Positions 1-10,648 of a DNA stretch of 64,000 bases are shown in pieces. The stretch's first letter is position 1. Each line of letters begins with the position of its first letter. The notes below the pieces were generated by a model. The model did no database searches. It was not told the DNA's origin and saw only the letters and a list, made by a program, of their open reading frames with translations. A program made the translations under genes and the position numbers. Source of the stretch: CAVTJX01 sp963735175 (GTDB lineage: Bacteria; Electryoneota; RPQS01); contig CAVTJX010000016.1 of assembly GCA_963735175.1 (NCBI GenBank), positions 496,001 to 560,000 of the forward strand. Reading direction: 5' to 3'.

Positions 1-861
<861 letters not shown>

Positions 862-865
<4 letters not shown>

Positions 866-1524
866 GACTTGGGCTCGTTCTTGTCGGGTTTGTCGGCTTT
901 GCCTTCGGACTTGCCTTCGGTCTTCTCCGCCTTGCCCTTGACGTGGCGCGGGAAGATGATCTCGTCGACGATGCCGTAGGCCTTGGCTTCCTCGGCGGAC
1001 ATGAAGTAGTTACGGTCGGTGTCCTTCTCGATCTTGTCGAGCGGCTGTCCGGTGTGCGACGCCAGCATGTCGTTCAGGCGGGCGCGGATCTTGAGAATTT
1101 CGCGCGCCTGGATGTCGATATCCGACGCCTGCCCCTGAGCGCCGCCCGCGGGCTGGTGAATCATGATCCGCGAATTCGGCAGACAGCTCCGCTTGCCCGG
1201 CGCGCCGGAGGCGAGCAGGAACGCGCCCATCGAAGCCGCCTGGCCCAGACAAATGGTGGCCACGTCGGGCTTGATGTGCTGGATCGTGTCATAGATCGCC
1301 AGGCCGGACGTCACCACGCCGCCGGGGCTGTTGATGTAAAGGCTGATGTCCTTCTCCGGATCTTCCGCCGCCAGGAACAAGAGCTGGGCGATGATCAGAC
1401 TGGCGATATGATCGTCAATCGGCGAACCGATAAAAATAATGCGTTCCTTGAGCAGCCGCGAGTAGATGTCGTACGCGCGTTCGCCGCGCCCGGTCTGCTC
1501 AATGACCATCGGGACCAGTGCCAT
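862..1524 (-). CDS. clpP: ClpP serine protease subunit
   Basis: Proteolytic partner of ClpX; 220 aa against a usual ~195-205. The nucleophile region ICLGQAASMGAF places Ser98, and MIHQP places His123. The third triad position reads Asn172 (TDRNYFMS) where most ClpPs have Asp (DRDYF or ERDRF). The codon is AAC, read from the sequence. The protein ends in an unusual Lys/Glu-rich tail of about 25 residues after FPRHVKGK. Its start lies 33 bp after the tig stop and its end overlaps clpX, so tig-clpP-clpX look like one operon. Either the Asn variant works, as described for some ClpP1-type paralogues, or this subunit needs a partner ClpP encoded elsewhere. Confidence 0.95.
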
Positions 1525-1557
1525 GGGAATGTATTCTCCTGAATTGGATATTAGCTC

Positions 1558-2939
1558 TTACACCGCAACGACGCGGCCCGGCGTGCGGCCTTCAAACTCC
1601 GCCAGGCTCACGGGCCGCGGAACGGTCTGCACTTCCGTCGTGATCAGCGCGAGCACCTTGCGCTCCAGCAGATCCTCGCGGACTCGATCCTTCTGCTCCG
1701 CCGACAGACCGCTTCTCGAATTCACCGCGCGTCTGGCCGTCCACCTGCGCCAGCCGCTCGATTTCGCCGCGGTATTCCTCCGCCGTCACCTCGAGCCCGC
1801 GCTGCTCGATGATCTTCTTGCGCAAAAGGAACCAGCGCAGATTCCAGATCGCCGAAGTGCGGTAGTTCTCCTTGAACTTCGCGATCTTCTCTTCGTCGGC
1901 TTCGCTGTGGTGGTGATGATGGTGTCCTTCGTGCTCGTCCGTCATGGCGGTGATCATGACCCCGATGGAGCGCGTCCTCGGCCATGCGTTCGAGGTAGTC
2001 GTCCAGCATCCGCGGCGGCACGACGAACTCACTCTTGTGCAGCAGTTCTTCGACTACCGTGCGGAACATGCGCTCGCGCGCGCTGTGCTTGGCGCGGGCG
2101 TCAAGATAGCGGCGGATATCGGCCTTCAGGTCGTCCAGCGTGGCCAGACTGGGGTTGATCGTCTTCGCCAGTTCGTCGTCCAGGGGCGGCAATTCCTTGC
2201 GCTGAATGTTGCGGACGGCGGCTTCATACCGCGTCGTTTTCGGTTCCTCGTCCGCGTTTTTCGCGCGCACCGGAAACTCCACCACGGTCGTCTGTTCGCA
2301 GGCCATTCCCATCAGCTTCTTGATCAACTCTTCGTCGAGATTCTCGCGGCTCATGTCGATGGTCAGCCCTTTCTGCGCGTGACCCACCACGGGAAGTCCG
2401 GACGGGTCGAGTTCCTGCAAGTCCACGGTGACGACCGACGTGCGATCCACGGGATCTTCCGTCGGCACGACCACGGCGTGCTGTTCGCGCAGCTCGTCCA
2501 GCGCGCTCAGAATGTCAACGTCCTCCACGGTCGGATCCAGCATCTCGACGGAAACCTCGCTCAACGCGGGGACTTCGATCTCCGGTGCGATCTCCACCTT
2601 CACCGTGAACGTCAGCGGATCGCCCGGCTTGAACTGCACGTCGTCCATCTCGCCGGGCGAAACGGGATTCAATTCCGATTTTTCCAACGCCTGGCGGTAC
2701 GCATCCTGCAGCACGTCCTGCAAGACTTCCTGCGTGACCGCGCTGCCGAAGCGTTCCACAACCACTCGGCGCGGAATGTGACCGGGACGAAAACCCGGCA
2801 GTTTGATATTGGCCGCAACCTTCTCCAGTTCCGTCTGAATCTTCTCCGTCATGTGTTCAGCCGGAACTGTCACCTGTAGCCGGTATTCGACGGGACTCTG
2901 CTGCTCTTTTTGAATCTGGACGTCCAAGAATGCTCCCAT
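1558..2939 (-). CDS. tig: trigger factor (two +1 frame breaks)
   Basis: Ribosome-associated chaperone and peptidyl-prolyl isomerase. The N-terminal ribosome-binding domain contains the signature GFRPGHIP; PPIase and C-terminal arm domains follow. The frame is broken near 1960 (beside a run of four C) and again near 1717. Joining the three frames gives a full-length protein whose C-terminus ends LAEFEGRTPGRVVAV. The middle frame contains six consecutive histidines (EGHHHHHHSEADEE) in the C-terminal domain. ATG 2939 is preferred because the longer frame to 2990 would read through the tRNA-Leu gene. First gene of the tig-clpP-clpX run. Both breaks need one surplus base removed; probably sequencing error, because this gene is normally intact. 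Confidence 0.9.
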
Positions 2940-2949
2940 GTTTACCCGG

Positions 2950-3033
2950 TGCGAAAGGGGGGATTCGAACCCCCAAGCCCTTTCGGGCACCAGATCCTAA
3001 GTCTGGCGTGTCTGCCAGTTCCACCACTCTCGC
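2950..3033 (-). tRNA. tRNA-Leu (anticodon TAG)
   Basis: On the minus strand a 7-bp acceptor stem (GCGAGAG with CTTTCGC, one G-T pair) closes a cloverleaf with the long variable arm of a class II tRNA (GCCCGAAAGGGC). The anticodon stem CCAGA/TCTGG carries the loop CTTAGGA, giving anticodon TAG. The T arm is GGGGG-TTCGAAT-CCCCC. CCA is not fully encoded: ACC is followed by G. It lies immediately upstream of tig. Confidence 0.93.
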
Positions 3034-3199
3034 GGAGAAGTTAAATATAGGCAACTCCAAGCATACTTTCAACATCCGTCTGTTAGCGATATTCCGACTG
3101 GGAAAGTGGGGCTTTACATTCTCACCGAAATTGCTTATGTTTCGATTTTTCATAGACCAACAGACCAGTCGACGGCGACTGCCCGAACTCCGAAATACC

Positions 3200-4402
3200 A
3201 TGAAATCCCAGCGCTCCCCCTTAACGATCATTTTTATCACAATTTTTATCGATTTGCTGGGGTTCGGCTTGGTCCTGCCGGCGTTGCCATTCTATGCGGA
3301 AAGCTATGGGGCGACTCCGCTTACGGTCGGCTTTCTCTCCATGTCGTTTAGTCTCATGCAGTTTCTGTTTGCCCCGGTGTGGGGGAGGCTTTCGGACCGG
3401 ATTGGCCGGCGGCCAATTATTCTTTTGAGTTTAGCCGGTTCCTGCCTCGCGTTTCTGGTCTTCGGACTGGCGACAACCCTGCCGATGCTGTTCGTGGGCC
3501 GCGCTTTGGCCGGGCTGTTGTCCAGCGCCTCCCTCCCCGCCGCGCAGGCGTTCATTGCCGATTCCACCACTCCGGAGAACCGGGCCAAAGGGATGGGCTT
3601 GATCGGCGCGGCCTTTGGCCTCGGCTTTATCTTCGGACCGGCGATGGGCGGCCTCCTCTCGCGCTGGGGCTACGGAACGCCCTCCCTCGTGGCGGCTGTG
3701 CTGGCGGGCGGAAACTTCATCTGGGCCTGGTTCTCTCTGCCCGAATCGCTCCACCACAGTCGCCGCAAGATATCCCCCTCGTATCTTTCGCCGCGTTTCG
3801 TCCGCGAGACCTTTCGCAATTCCCGCCTCGCCTTTTTATTGCCAATCATGTTTCTGCACGTCTTCGCCTTCTCGAACATGGAATCGACCTTTGCCCTCTT
3901 TGGGGAGCACCAGGTTGGGCTGGGAGTCATGGGCGTGGGCGCGCTGCTCGGCGAAGTGGGAATCATCGCCGCGATCATTCAGGGACTGTTGATTGGCCGC
4001 TTGACGAAACGCTTCGGCGAGGCGCGACTCTCGATCTGGGGACTATTCCTGATGGCGCTCGGTCTGCTCTTGACCACGCTCGTCCATACGCCGCTCGGTA
4101 TGGTGCTGGTAGTGCCGCTCTATGCGCTGGGTTCGGCACTTTCCAATCCCACCCTCGCCTCGCTCATCTCGCGCTCGGTGGACGAAAACCGGCAGGGTAT
4201 GACCCTGGGCACTGCGCAGGGCTTGAGCGCCCTCGCACGCGTGCTGGGACCGCTCTTCGGCACGTGGCTATTTCAAACATTCGCGCCCGATGCGCCTTAT
4301 TTTGGCGGCGCGGCGCTGCTATTCTTCGTCTGGATTGTCGCCGCAATCTGGCTGCAGAAAGTAGTGCGGCCGGTGGTCGAACCGGTGCCGGTATCGATAT
4401 AA
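3200..4402 (+). CDS. MFS transporter, DHA1/TetA-like exporter
   Basis: Inner-membrane proton-driven efflux transporter of 400 aa with about 12 hydrophobic segments. After helix 2 it has the motif-A loop GRLSDRIGRRP, typical of 12-helix drug:H+ antiporters. A GFIFGPAMGGLL segment matches the antiporter motif C region of helix 5. ATG 3200 begins MKSQRSPLTIIFITIFIDLLG, which runs directly into helix 1; longer in-frame starts run into the tRNA and are rejected. It is transcribed alone, divergent from tig, and ends in the bidirectional terminator shared with fbp. The substrate cannot be told from the sequence. Confidence 0.88.
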   Translation: MKSQRSPLTIIFITIFIDLLGFGLVLPALPFYAESYGATPLTVGFLSMSFSLMQFLFAPVWGRLSDRIGRRPIILLSLAGSCLAFLVFGLATTLPMLFVGRALAGLLSSASLPAAQAFIADSTTPENRAKGMGLIGAAFGLGFIFGPAMGGLLSRWGYGTPSLVAAVLAGGNFIWAWFSLPESLHHSRRKISPSYLSPRFVRETFRNSRLAFLLPIMFLHVFAFSNMESTFALFGEHQVGLGVMGVGALLGEVGIIAAIIQGLLIGRLTKRFGEARLSIWGLFLMALGLLLTTLVHTPLGMVLVVPLYALGSALSNPTLASLISRSVDENRQGMTLGTAQGLSALARVLGPLFGTWLFQTFAPDAPYFGGAALLFFVWIVAAIWLQKVVRPVVEPVPVSI

Positions 4403-4448
4403 TGTGCCGGCGAATCCCGGATCACGTGGGATCCTCTGCGATGAAAAC

Positions 4449-4481
4449 GAAGCGGCCCGGCAGTCAATGCCGGGCCGCTTC
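4449..4481. terminator. bidirectional hairpin between MFS gene and fbp
   Basis: A perfect 14-bp stem (GAAGCGGCCCGGCA paired with its complement) and 5-nt loop GTCAA sit between two convergent genes, 46 bp after the MFS stop and 22 bp from the fbp stop. There is no long T run on either side, so intrinsic termination is inferred from position and stem strength. Confidence 0.75.
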
Positions 4482-4503
4482 ATATATTCAAGCGGAAGTC
4501 GCG

Positions 4504-5526
4504 TCAACCGTGCTGCTGGATGTAGCGGCCGACTTCGGCGACTTCGTGGCGCGAGCCTACAAAGAGCGGCGTGCGCTGGTGCAGACCCTTCGGTTCGATG
4601 TCGAGGACCGGGGTGATGCCGTCGGTGGCCATGCCACCGGCCTGCTCCATGATCATCGCCATCGGCGCCGCTTCATAAAGCATGCGCAGTTTGCCCTTGG
4701 GCTTCTGGGGATCTTTGAGATCCATCGGGTACATGAAGATGCCGCCGTACATCAGCGTGCGATGGAAGTCCGCCACCAGCGACCCGATATAACGGCTGGT
4801 GTAGGGGTGATTCTGCTCGTGCTCGGGCCGCGTCAATTCGTCCACATACTTGCGAACGCCTTCACTCCAGTAATGGTAGTTGCCCATGTTGCAACTGAAG
4901 ATGCTGCCTTTTTCGGGTACGCGGATATCGGGATGAGAAAGCAGGAACTCCCCGATGGACGGCTCGAGGGTAAAGCCGGATACGCCCTTGCCGGTGGTGT
5001 AGACCATCATCGTCGAGGAACCATACATGACGTAGCCCGCCAGCACCTGTCGCCGTCCCGGCTGCATAAGATCCTTGTCGGCGCCGTCGCGCCCCGGCGT
5101 TACCTTGCGGTGTACGGAGAAGATCGTGCCGATGTTGACGTTGGCCGCAATGTTCGAGGAACCGTCCAGCGGGTCAAACGCCAATGTGTACTTGCCGAGA
5201 TCGAACTGCGGGGGAATGGAAATCACGTCGTCGACTTCTTCCGACGTCATGGCGCAGAGCACGCCGATGTGATCAAATGCGTCGACAATCGTCTGCTGCG
5301 CGATCACATCCAGTTTCTGTACGACCTCGCCCTGTATATTGGTGTCGCCCGTAGCCCCAATGATGTCAATCAGCCCCGCCCGGCGCACCTCGCGGTTGAT
5401 CACTTTGGCCGCGTAGGCCATCTGGTAGAGCAGGCGGCTGAACTGGCCGGTCGCCTCGGGATTCTGCTGCTCCTGATCAAGGATGTGGCGCTCGATCGTG
5501 ATCACATTGGGGGTCTGCATCACCAT
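4504..5526 (-). CDS. fbp: fructose-1,6-bisphosphatase, class I
   Basis: Hydrolyses fructose 1,6-bisphosphate in gluconeogenesis (cytoplasm). 340 aa, the usual class I length. The metal/phosphate signature FDPLDGSSNI is at about residues 117-126, preceded by the acidic SEEVDD near 95-100 in the metal-site region. NYHYWS and GGIFMYP substrate-side segments are intact. Start at 5526 (MVMQTPN) or ATG two codons later. It lies 20 bp after the HAD gene, at the end of a long co-directional run, and is closed by the hairpin at 4449-4481. Confidence 0.95.
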   Translation of the reverse strand: MVMQTPNVITIERHILDQEQQNPEATGQFSRLLYQMAYAAKVINREVRRAGLIDIIGATGDTNIQGEVVQKLDVIAQQTIVDAFDHIGVLCAMTSEEVDDVISIPPQFDLGKYTLAFDPLDGSSNIAANVNIGTIFSVHRKVTPGRDGADKDLMQPGRRQVLAGYVMYGSSTMMVYTTGKGVSGFTLEPSIGEFLLSHPDIRVPEKGSIFSCNMGNYHYWSEGVRKYVDELTRPEHEQNHPYTSRYIGSLVADFHRTLMYGGIFMYPMDLKDPQKPKGKLRMLYEAAPMAMIMEQAGGMATDGITPVLDIEPKGLHQRTPLFVGSRHEVAEVGRYIQQHG

Positions 5527-5546
5527 GTTCGGATCTCTTTCCGCTT

Positions 5547-6185
5547 CTAAATCGCCGTCAGGAATTCGTCATACGTGCGGACCACGCGGTCGGCTTCGTG
5601 CAGGTTTTCGGGGGGCAGTGTGGTCGTGATAGCCACCACCCGGATGCCCGCGGCGCGGGCCGAGTGGATCCCCAGCGGCGCGTTCTCGAGGACGACGCAC
5701 TCTTCGGAACGCCAACCGCTCAGGCGTAATGCCGTCAAGTAGGAATCCGGATGCGGCTTGCCGAAGGCGTAGTTCTCGGCCGCTACGATATGCGTGAAGA
5801 GGCCGATTTCCGCCGGCGACAGGACGCTGTCGATGTTGCCGCGCACGGAACCGGTCACGATGTCGCACTCGATGTTGGCTCCCACCAGGCGCTCAATCAT
5901 ATCGCGCGCTCCGGGCGCGAGCCCCTGCGGCGCCATGGTGCGATACAGTGTCCGCTTACGCTCGATCAATTCCATCAATTCGCGGTGCGCGAACTCAAGG
6001 TTGTGCTCCCGGGCCAGCCGGGAGATCGTCTCCTCGGCCTTCTCGCCTTCATGCAACTCAATGTAGAGGTCGGGGAGAGTGATCCCGATTTCGCCTAAGA
6101 TCTGTCGCCACGCGCGGGAATGCGCGGGGATCGAGTCGACAATCGTGCCATCCAGATCAAAGAAAACCGCCCGCACGTTACGCAC
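5547..6185 (-). CDS. HAD hydrolase, beta-phosphoglucomutase-like phosphatase
   Basis: Small cytoplasmic phosphatase of 212 aa. HAD motif I is FFDLDGTIVDS (both nucleophile and acid/base Asp present) with an alpha-helical cap after it. Motif II is IVTGS (Thr in place of the usual Ser/Thr), motif III the FGKPHPDSYL lysine, and motif IV VLENAPLGI, where Glu-Asn replaces the more common Glu-Asp. The architecture is that of the beta-phosphoglucomutase/sugar-phosphatase subgroup. The start overlaps the SDR stop by 8 bp, implying coupled translation. The substrate is not predictable; a sugar phosphate is plausible beside fbp. Confidence 0.85.
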   Translation of the reverse strand: MRNVRAVFFDLDGTIVDSIPAHSRAWRQILGEIGITLPDLYIELHEGEKAEETISRLAREHNLEFAHRELMELIERKRTLYRTMAPQGLAPGARDMIERLVGANIECDIVTGSVRGNIDSVLSPAEIGLFTHIVAAENYAFGKPHPDSYLTALRLSGWRSEECVVLENAPLGIHSARAAGIRVVAITTTLPPENLHEADRVVRTYDEFLTAI

Positions 6186-7059
6186 GATCTATTCCTTTGC
6201 CCGGACCCTTGCGGTCGAGCTTGTGTAATCCATAGAAAAATGTGATAAACCGGTCCCAGCCACGGTCGGTGAAAAACGGCCGCAGGCGGATGCCGACCCG
6301 GGCCGGAAGCGTGAGCAGATAACGCGGCCGCGGGCGGCTCTCGGCGATCACCCGTTCGATCACCCGCGCTACATCCTCGGCGCTGATCTCAAACAGCCGG
6401 TTGGCCTGATGGCTGTGCAGCCGCGCGAGCAGTAATTCATAACGCCGCGGCATCTCCGGCGGCAACGGCACAATATCCATGTTATGCAGGAATTCCGTGC
6501 GCACCGGCCCCGGCAGAATGGAGACGACGGAAACGCCCAGCGGTCCCACTTCCACTCGCAGTGCATCAGAAAGCGCCTCGAGCGCGAATTTCGACGCCGA
6601 GTACCAGCCCGCCACCGGCAGCGCGATCCGCCCGCCGACAGACGAGATGTTAATGATTCTCCCCCACCCGGAGCGGCGCATTTCGGGCAGCACGAGTTGG
6701 GCCAGTCGCATCGCTCCAAACACGTTGACTTCGAACTGCCGCCGCGCTTCGTCGACGGGTACGGTCTCCACCGGTCCGGTCAGGCCGTAACCGGCATTAT
6801 TGACGAGCACGTCAATCGGGCCGAACGTATCGTGCGCGAACGCGACCGCCTGCTGCATCGAGACTTCATCGGACACATCGCAAGCGGTAATCTTCAGATT
6901 GTCGCGTTCGAGGTCGCGGAGGGTTTCCGGCTGGCGCGCCGTGGCGATCACGCGGTGCCCGCGCTGCGCTAGCCGCACCGCCGCCGCCCGCCCAATGCCT
7001 GAAGAGCAGCCGGTGATGAGGATGGTGCGAGGCGGCTTGCTCCGCACTTCATCCTTCAT
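6178..7059 (-). CDS. short-chain dehydrogenase/reductase
   Basis: Classical SDR oxidoreductase of 293 aa, NAD(P)-dependent. Visible motifs: the cofactor-binding TGCSSGIG near the N-terminus, an arginine-bearing ATARQPET turn (suggesting NADP(H)), the structural NNAGYG, the catalytic Ser in INISSVGG and the YSASK catalytic Tyr-Lys pair, then LPGPVRTEF. The C-terminal extension with basic residues resembles the SDR subfamily acting on steroids or lipids. It follows tnaA by 22 bp and overlaps the HAD gene by 8 bp. Its first codons lie in a purine-rich tract (ATGAAGGA repeated) discussed in the findings, so the exact start is uncertain. Confidence 0.88.
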   Translation of the reverse strand: MKDEVRSKPPRTILITGCSSGIGRAAAVRLAQRGHRVIATARQPETLRDLERDNLKITACDVSDEVSMQQAVAFAHDTFGPIDVLVNNAGYGLTGPVETVPVDEARRQFEVNVFGAMRLAQLVLPEMRRSGWGRIINISSVGGRIALPVAGWYSASKFALEALSDALRVEVGPLGVSVVSILPGPVRTEFLHNMDIVPLPPEMPRRYELLLARLHSHQANRLFEISAEDVARVIERVIAESRPRPRYLLTLPARVGIRLRPFFTDRGWDRFITFFYGLHKLDRKGPGKGIDRA

Positions 7060-7081
7060 ACTTTGTCCTTCATACTTCTCT

Positions 7082-8453
7082 TCAGATCTCTTCCAGTTGC
7101 GCGGTGAAGTGGCGCAGCATCGGCGCTTCGTACGTCAGGCGCAGGCCGCGCACAGTCTTACGGTTCTTGTAGATCTCGTTGATCGACTCGGCGACATAGG
7201 CCATGTGGGCTGTCGTGTAGACGCGGCGCGGAATGGCGAGCCGCACGAGTTCCAGCGGCGGATGTATGGGTTCGCCCGTCACCTTGTCCTTGGCCTCGAA
7301 CATCAGCGACCCGATCTCGACGCGCGCGAATGCCCGCTTCGCGGTACATCGCCACAGTCAGCGCGACGCCGGGGAACTGCGCCGGCGGAATGTGTGGCAC
7401 GAAATTTTTCGCGTCAATGAACACGGCATGGCCGCCGACCGGACGTACGATCGGCACCCCCCCAGCCATTAACGATTCGCCGAGGTATTGAACTTGCGCT
7501 GTGCGGTAGTGCAGGTAATCTTCATCGAGTCCTTCGTACAAGCCGATCGCCACCGCTTCAAGGTCGCGCCCGGCGAGGCCGCCGTAAGTGGGAAAACCTT
7601 CGATGAGGATCAGCTTTGTCTTCAGCGTCTGCGCGAGCGCGCCGTCCTTCATGGCAATGAAGCCGCCGATATTGACCAGCGCGTCCTTCTTCGCCGACAT
7701 CCAGCAGCCGTCGGCGTAGCTGAACATCTCGCGCGCGATGTCGATCACGGACTTGTTCTGATAGCCCGGCTCGCGCTGGTGGATGAACCAGCAGTTTTCG
7801 GCGTAGCGCGCGCAATCGAAAAAGAACGGCACGCCGTACTTCTTGCAGACCGCCGCGGTCTCGCGGATATTCTGCATCGAAACCGGCTGGCCGCCGGCGG
7901 AGTTATTGGTCACTGTCATCGCCACCAGTGGAATGTTCCGGGCGTTGGCGGCAAGCAGTTTGTCCAGGGCGGGCACATTCATGTTGCCTTTGAAGGGGTG
8001 CTCGACCTCGGGATGCAGCGCTTCGTCGATCGGCACGTCGCGCGCTTCCGCGCCGTTCGCTTCGACGTTGGCGCGCGTAGTGTCGAAATGCGTGTTGTTG
8101 ACGATCATTTTGCCGGGACCGCCAATGGTCGAGAACAGCAAATTCTCGGCGACGCGGCCCTGGTGCGTGGGAATCACGTTGGAGAAACCCGTGATGTCGC
8201 GCACGGCGGCCTCGAAGCGAAAGAAACTGCGCGAGCCCGCGTAGGCTTCGTCTCCGGAAATCAACCCGGCCCACTGCTGGTCGCTCATCGCGCCGGTGCC
8301 GCTGTCGGTCAACAGATCGACGTAAATTGACTGCGAGGGAAGGTTGAAGACGTTCAGCCCCGCCTTTTTCAACAGGACTTCGCGTTCCTCACGCGTCGTC
8401 TGGCGGATGCGTTCGACGGTCTTAATGCGGAAAGGTTCTGCGGGAAATTTCAT
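7082..8453 (-). CDS. tnaA: tryptophanase (one +1 frame break)
   Basis: PLP enzyme that splits L-tryptophan to indole, pyruvate and ammonia. Residues up to about 375 read in one frame; the last ~75 are one base on. The break sits at the CGCGCGCG stretch near 7328. Removing one base gives GIRAVEIGS, matching my recollection of E. coli TnaA and separating it from tyrosine phenol-lyase, which has an MERG-type sequence there. Family landmarks: IDLLTDSGTGAMS-like N-terminus, GDEAYAGSRS, PTHQGR, TNNSAGGQPVS and SAKKD with the PLP lysine. No tnaB permease or TnaC leader is visible nearby. It lies 45 bp downstream of the HD gene. Confidence 0.9.
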
Positions 8454-8498
8454 GAATGGATCGTGCCTGTGTTGCGGTATCGGAAACTATGCGCCACG

Positions 8499-9041
8499 CT
8501 ACTTCAACAAGTCGCGCAGCGGTTCGAAGTTAATGAAGTCGGAGTGATGGACGATGACAGAGGCCGGAGAGCGGTACGCGTCGTCGCCCTCGTGCGCGTG
8601 CGTGGCGATAATGTGCTGCACTTCCGACGGCAGCCCGTGCTTCAACGCCAGCGCCGCGCCCGAAAACGGATGGCGCATGATCTTGCCCGTCTGGCTTTTC
8701 ACGAAGCCCTTTTCCGTCTCGGCATATTCCATCAGCTTGCCCACGTCGTGCAGAATCGCGCCGCAGAGCAGCAGGTCACGGTCGAGCTGGAAATACTGGC
8801 TGTAGAACGCGTCCTGCACCTCGGCGATTTTAAGCGCGGTCTGCACCACGCTGCGCGTGTGGTCAAGCAGGCTCACCTGGCAATTCGGAATCAGCAGCGT
8901 GAACGGGATCCGCGCCAGGTCTTCCACCGACCAGCCGCCCAGACTCAGGGCATCCTGCAGCACCGCGATGGTTTTCGCGCGCAGATCGGGGTCGGTGATC
9001 TGGGTGATCTCGGGCAGCATCGTGATGAGTCGTTCAGGCAT
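8499..9041 (-). CDS. HD-domain metal-dependent phosphohydrolase
   Basis: 180-aa soluble protein with an HD domain: His61 (LLDHTR), the paired His98-Asp99 in GAILHDVGK, His124 and the terminal THAHEGDD. These are the usual metal ligands of HD hydrolases (nucleotide phosphatases or small cyclic-nucleotide enzymes). ATG 9041 (MPERLITMLPEITQ) is preferred; the longer frame to 9314 crosses the upstream glycosyltransferase. It starts 14 bp after that gene stops. Substrate unknown; a protein of this size could be a YfbR-like or 5'-nucleotidase-like enzyme. Confidence 0.8.
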   Translation of the reverse strand: MPERLITMLPEITQITDPDLRAKTIAVLQDALSLGGWSVEDLARIPFTLLIPNCQVSLLDHTRSVVQTALKIAEVQDAFYSQYFQLDRDLLLCGAILHDVGKLMEYAETEKGFVKSQTGKIMRHPFSGAALALKHGLPSEVQHIIATHAHEGDDAYRSPASVIVHHSDFINFEPLRDLLK

Positions 9042-9055
9042 CGTGGCTCCCAGGC

Positions 9056-10629
9056 TCAAGGTTGCGGATTGAGATGATCCGGTGGTCGCGTGGTATCGGC
9101 AATGGCGCGGCGGCGGTAGACGTACACCCGGTCGAGTTTCGTTTCGGGTTCGTAGTGCTGCCGCAAATACGCCGCCAGCGCCGGATATGTGCGCAGCGAA
9201 TAATTGACGAACGTGTAGGTGTAGTCCTCGATCTCGACGAGGTCGAAAATATACTTCGGCTGCCTGCGCTCGAGATCGTCGATGAACATCTGCTCGGCGC
9301 GCGGATGTCCCCACGGCCGCACGGCGCGCTCCGTATGCGGATCGAACGTGCCCGGCGAAAAACCGGTTACGTAGTGGCAGAGGTAATCGCGTACGCCCGG
9401 CAGCCGCCGCGCTTCATAATAAATTTGCGGGCAGTACCCCCAGACCGCGATCGTTTCGTCGGACGTTGGTATGCGCGCGCGCCCACTCGCCCACCACGCG
9501 GTCGCTCTGTTCGCGCCCCAGCGGCCAGTAGGATTCGCCCGGCCGCGGCGCGAACGCGTCCCATGTGCGCCAGGTCGGAAAGTGCATCGCCGCCATCACC
9601 GCGCCGCAGAGCACCACGCCGCCCAGCGCCCACCGCGCATACCTGCCGCGTCGCGCCAGAGACAGCCAGCAGCCCGCGCCCAGCAATGCGAGGACGGGAA
9701 ACAACTGCAACCAGTAATGGCCGAAGAACCGCGAGCCGGAAAACAACGCCAGCAACGACGCCGCGAGCAGCAATAGCAGAAACTTCGCGCGCGCGCTTTT
9801 TCGATCATGCGCGAGCATCACCACTCCGCCAATCGCCAGGGCCAGCGGCGTCATCGAGAGCGACGCGAATTCGGTGAAATTCAGATACAGGGCTCTGCAG
9901 AAACCCCAGCGCTCCCGTGTCCCCCGCGTACGTCATCGGGTAGCGCACCCACGAGTCCAGCGCCCAGCCCAGGCCACCGCGTGCGGCGTAGACGGCGAGG
10001 ATCGGCAGCCATGGCAGCGCCACACCCGCCAACAGCACGCCGATTCGCGCTAATCGTCGCTCGCCCGTCAGCTGCACCGCCGCGCCCAGGGGCAACAGAA
10101 AGAACAGAAAGCTCTGGCGGAAGATCGTCGCCATGCCCGCTGCGGCTCCGGCCATGAGCAGCGCCTTCGTCGAATGTGGCCGAAGCCACGCCAGCAACAG
10201 CGCGAGCGTCGTAAACAGCACGCCGGGCGATTCGACGTTCAGCGCCAGCATTTCCTGCGGCAGATTCCACGTGCTCGCCGCCATCCAGTAGAGCAGCGCC
10301 GTGGGCGCCGCCGCACCCAACCCCCACAGCGCGATTCCCAGTTCTACCAGCAGCGCGCCCGAAAGCAGCATTATGACGACGTGCGCGACGTGCACGACGG
10401 CCAGCGAGTGCCCGAAAATGTGAAAGAGCAGAGAATAGAGGAGCGCGATTCCCGGCGGTTTGGTCGTGCCGAGAAGATCCACGCCGGGCAGCCAGCCGTG
10501 CCCCAGCGCATCGGCGGCGACGGCGTACTCCGCCTCGTCAATATTGTAGATCGCGTCCCCGCAGAATTGCCAGCGAGTGAGGACGAAACCAAGGATGAGG
10601 AGCAACCACGCGAGGGCACGGTGCTTCAT
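9056..10629 (-). CDS. GT39-like integral membrane glycosyltransferase (two +1 frame breaks)
   Basis: Polytopic inner-membrane protein of the ArnT/PMT dolichyl-phosphate-mannosyltransferase type, about 520 aa when joined. The N-terminus MKHRALAWLLLILGFVLTRW leads to the first periplasmic loop with the acidic motif YNIDEAEYA (the catalytic Asp-Glu region), followed by many hydrophobic helices, GTTKPPGIALLYSLLF and RFFGHYWLQLFP. A C-terminal soluble domain starts around TSDETIAVWGYCPQIYYEA. Frames change near 9870-9900 and near 9462; each change drops one base. It lies 19 bp after the PdxJ-like gene and 14 bp before the HD gene. It probably moves a sugar from a polyprenyl carrier onto an envelope acceptor; the acceptor is unknown. 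Confidence 0.8.
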
Positions 10630-10648
10630 AGCGGGAAGGGGCCGAGGG

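Noticed and set aside
1908..1928. Vector-derived His tag
   Set aside because: Mid-gene position, mixed codons and natural flanking trigger-factor sequence.
7082..8453. Tyrosine phenol-lyase instead of tryptophanase
   Set aside because: The corrected AVEIGS segment and TNNSAGGQPVS region match tryptophanase better, and the phenol-lyase MERG-type sequence is absent.
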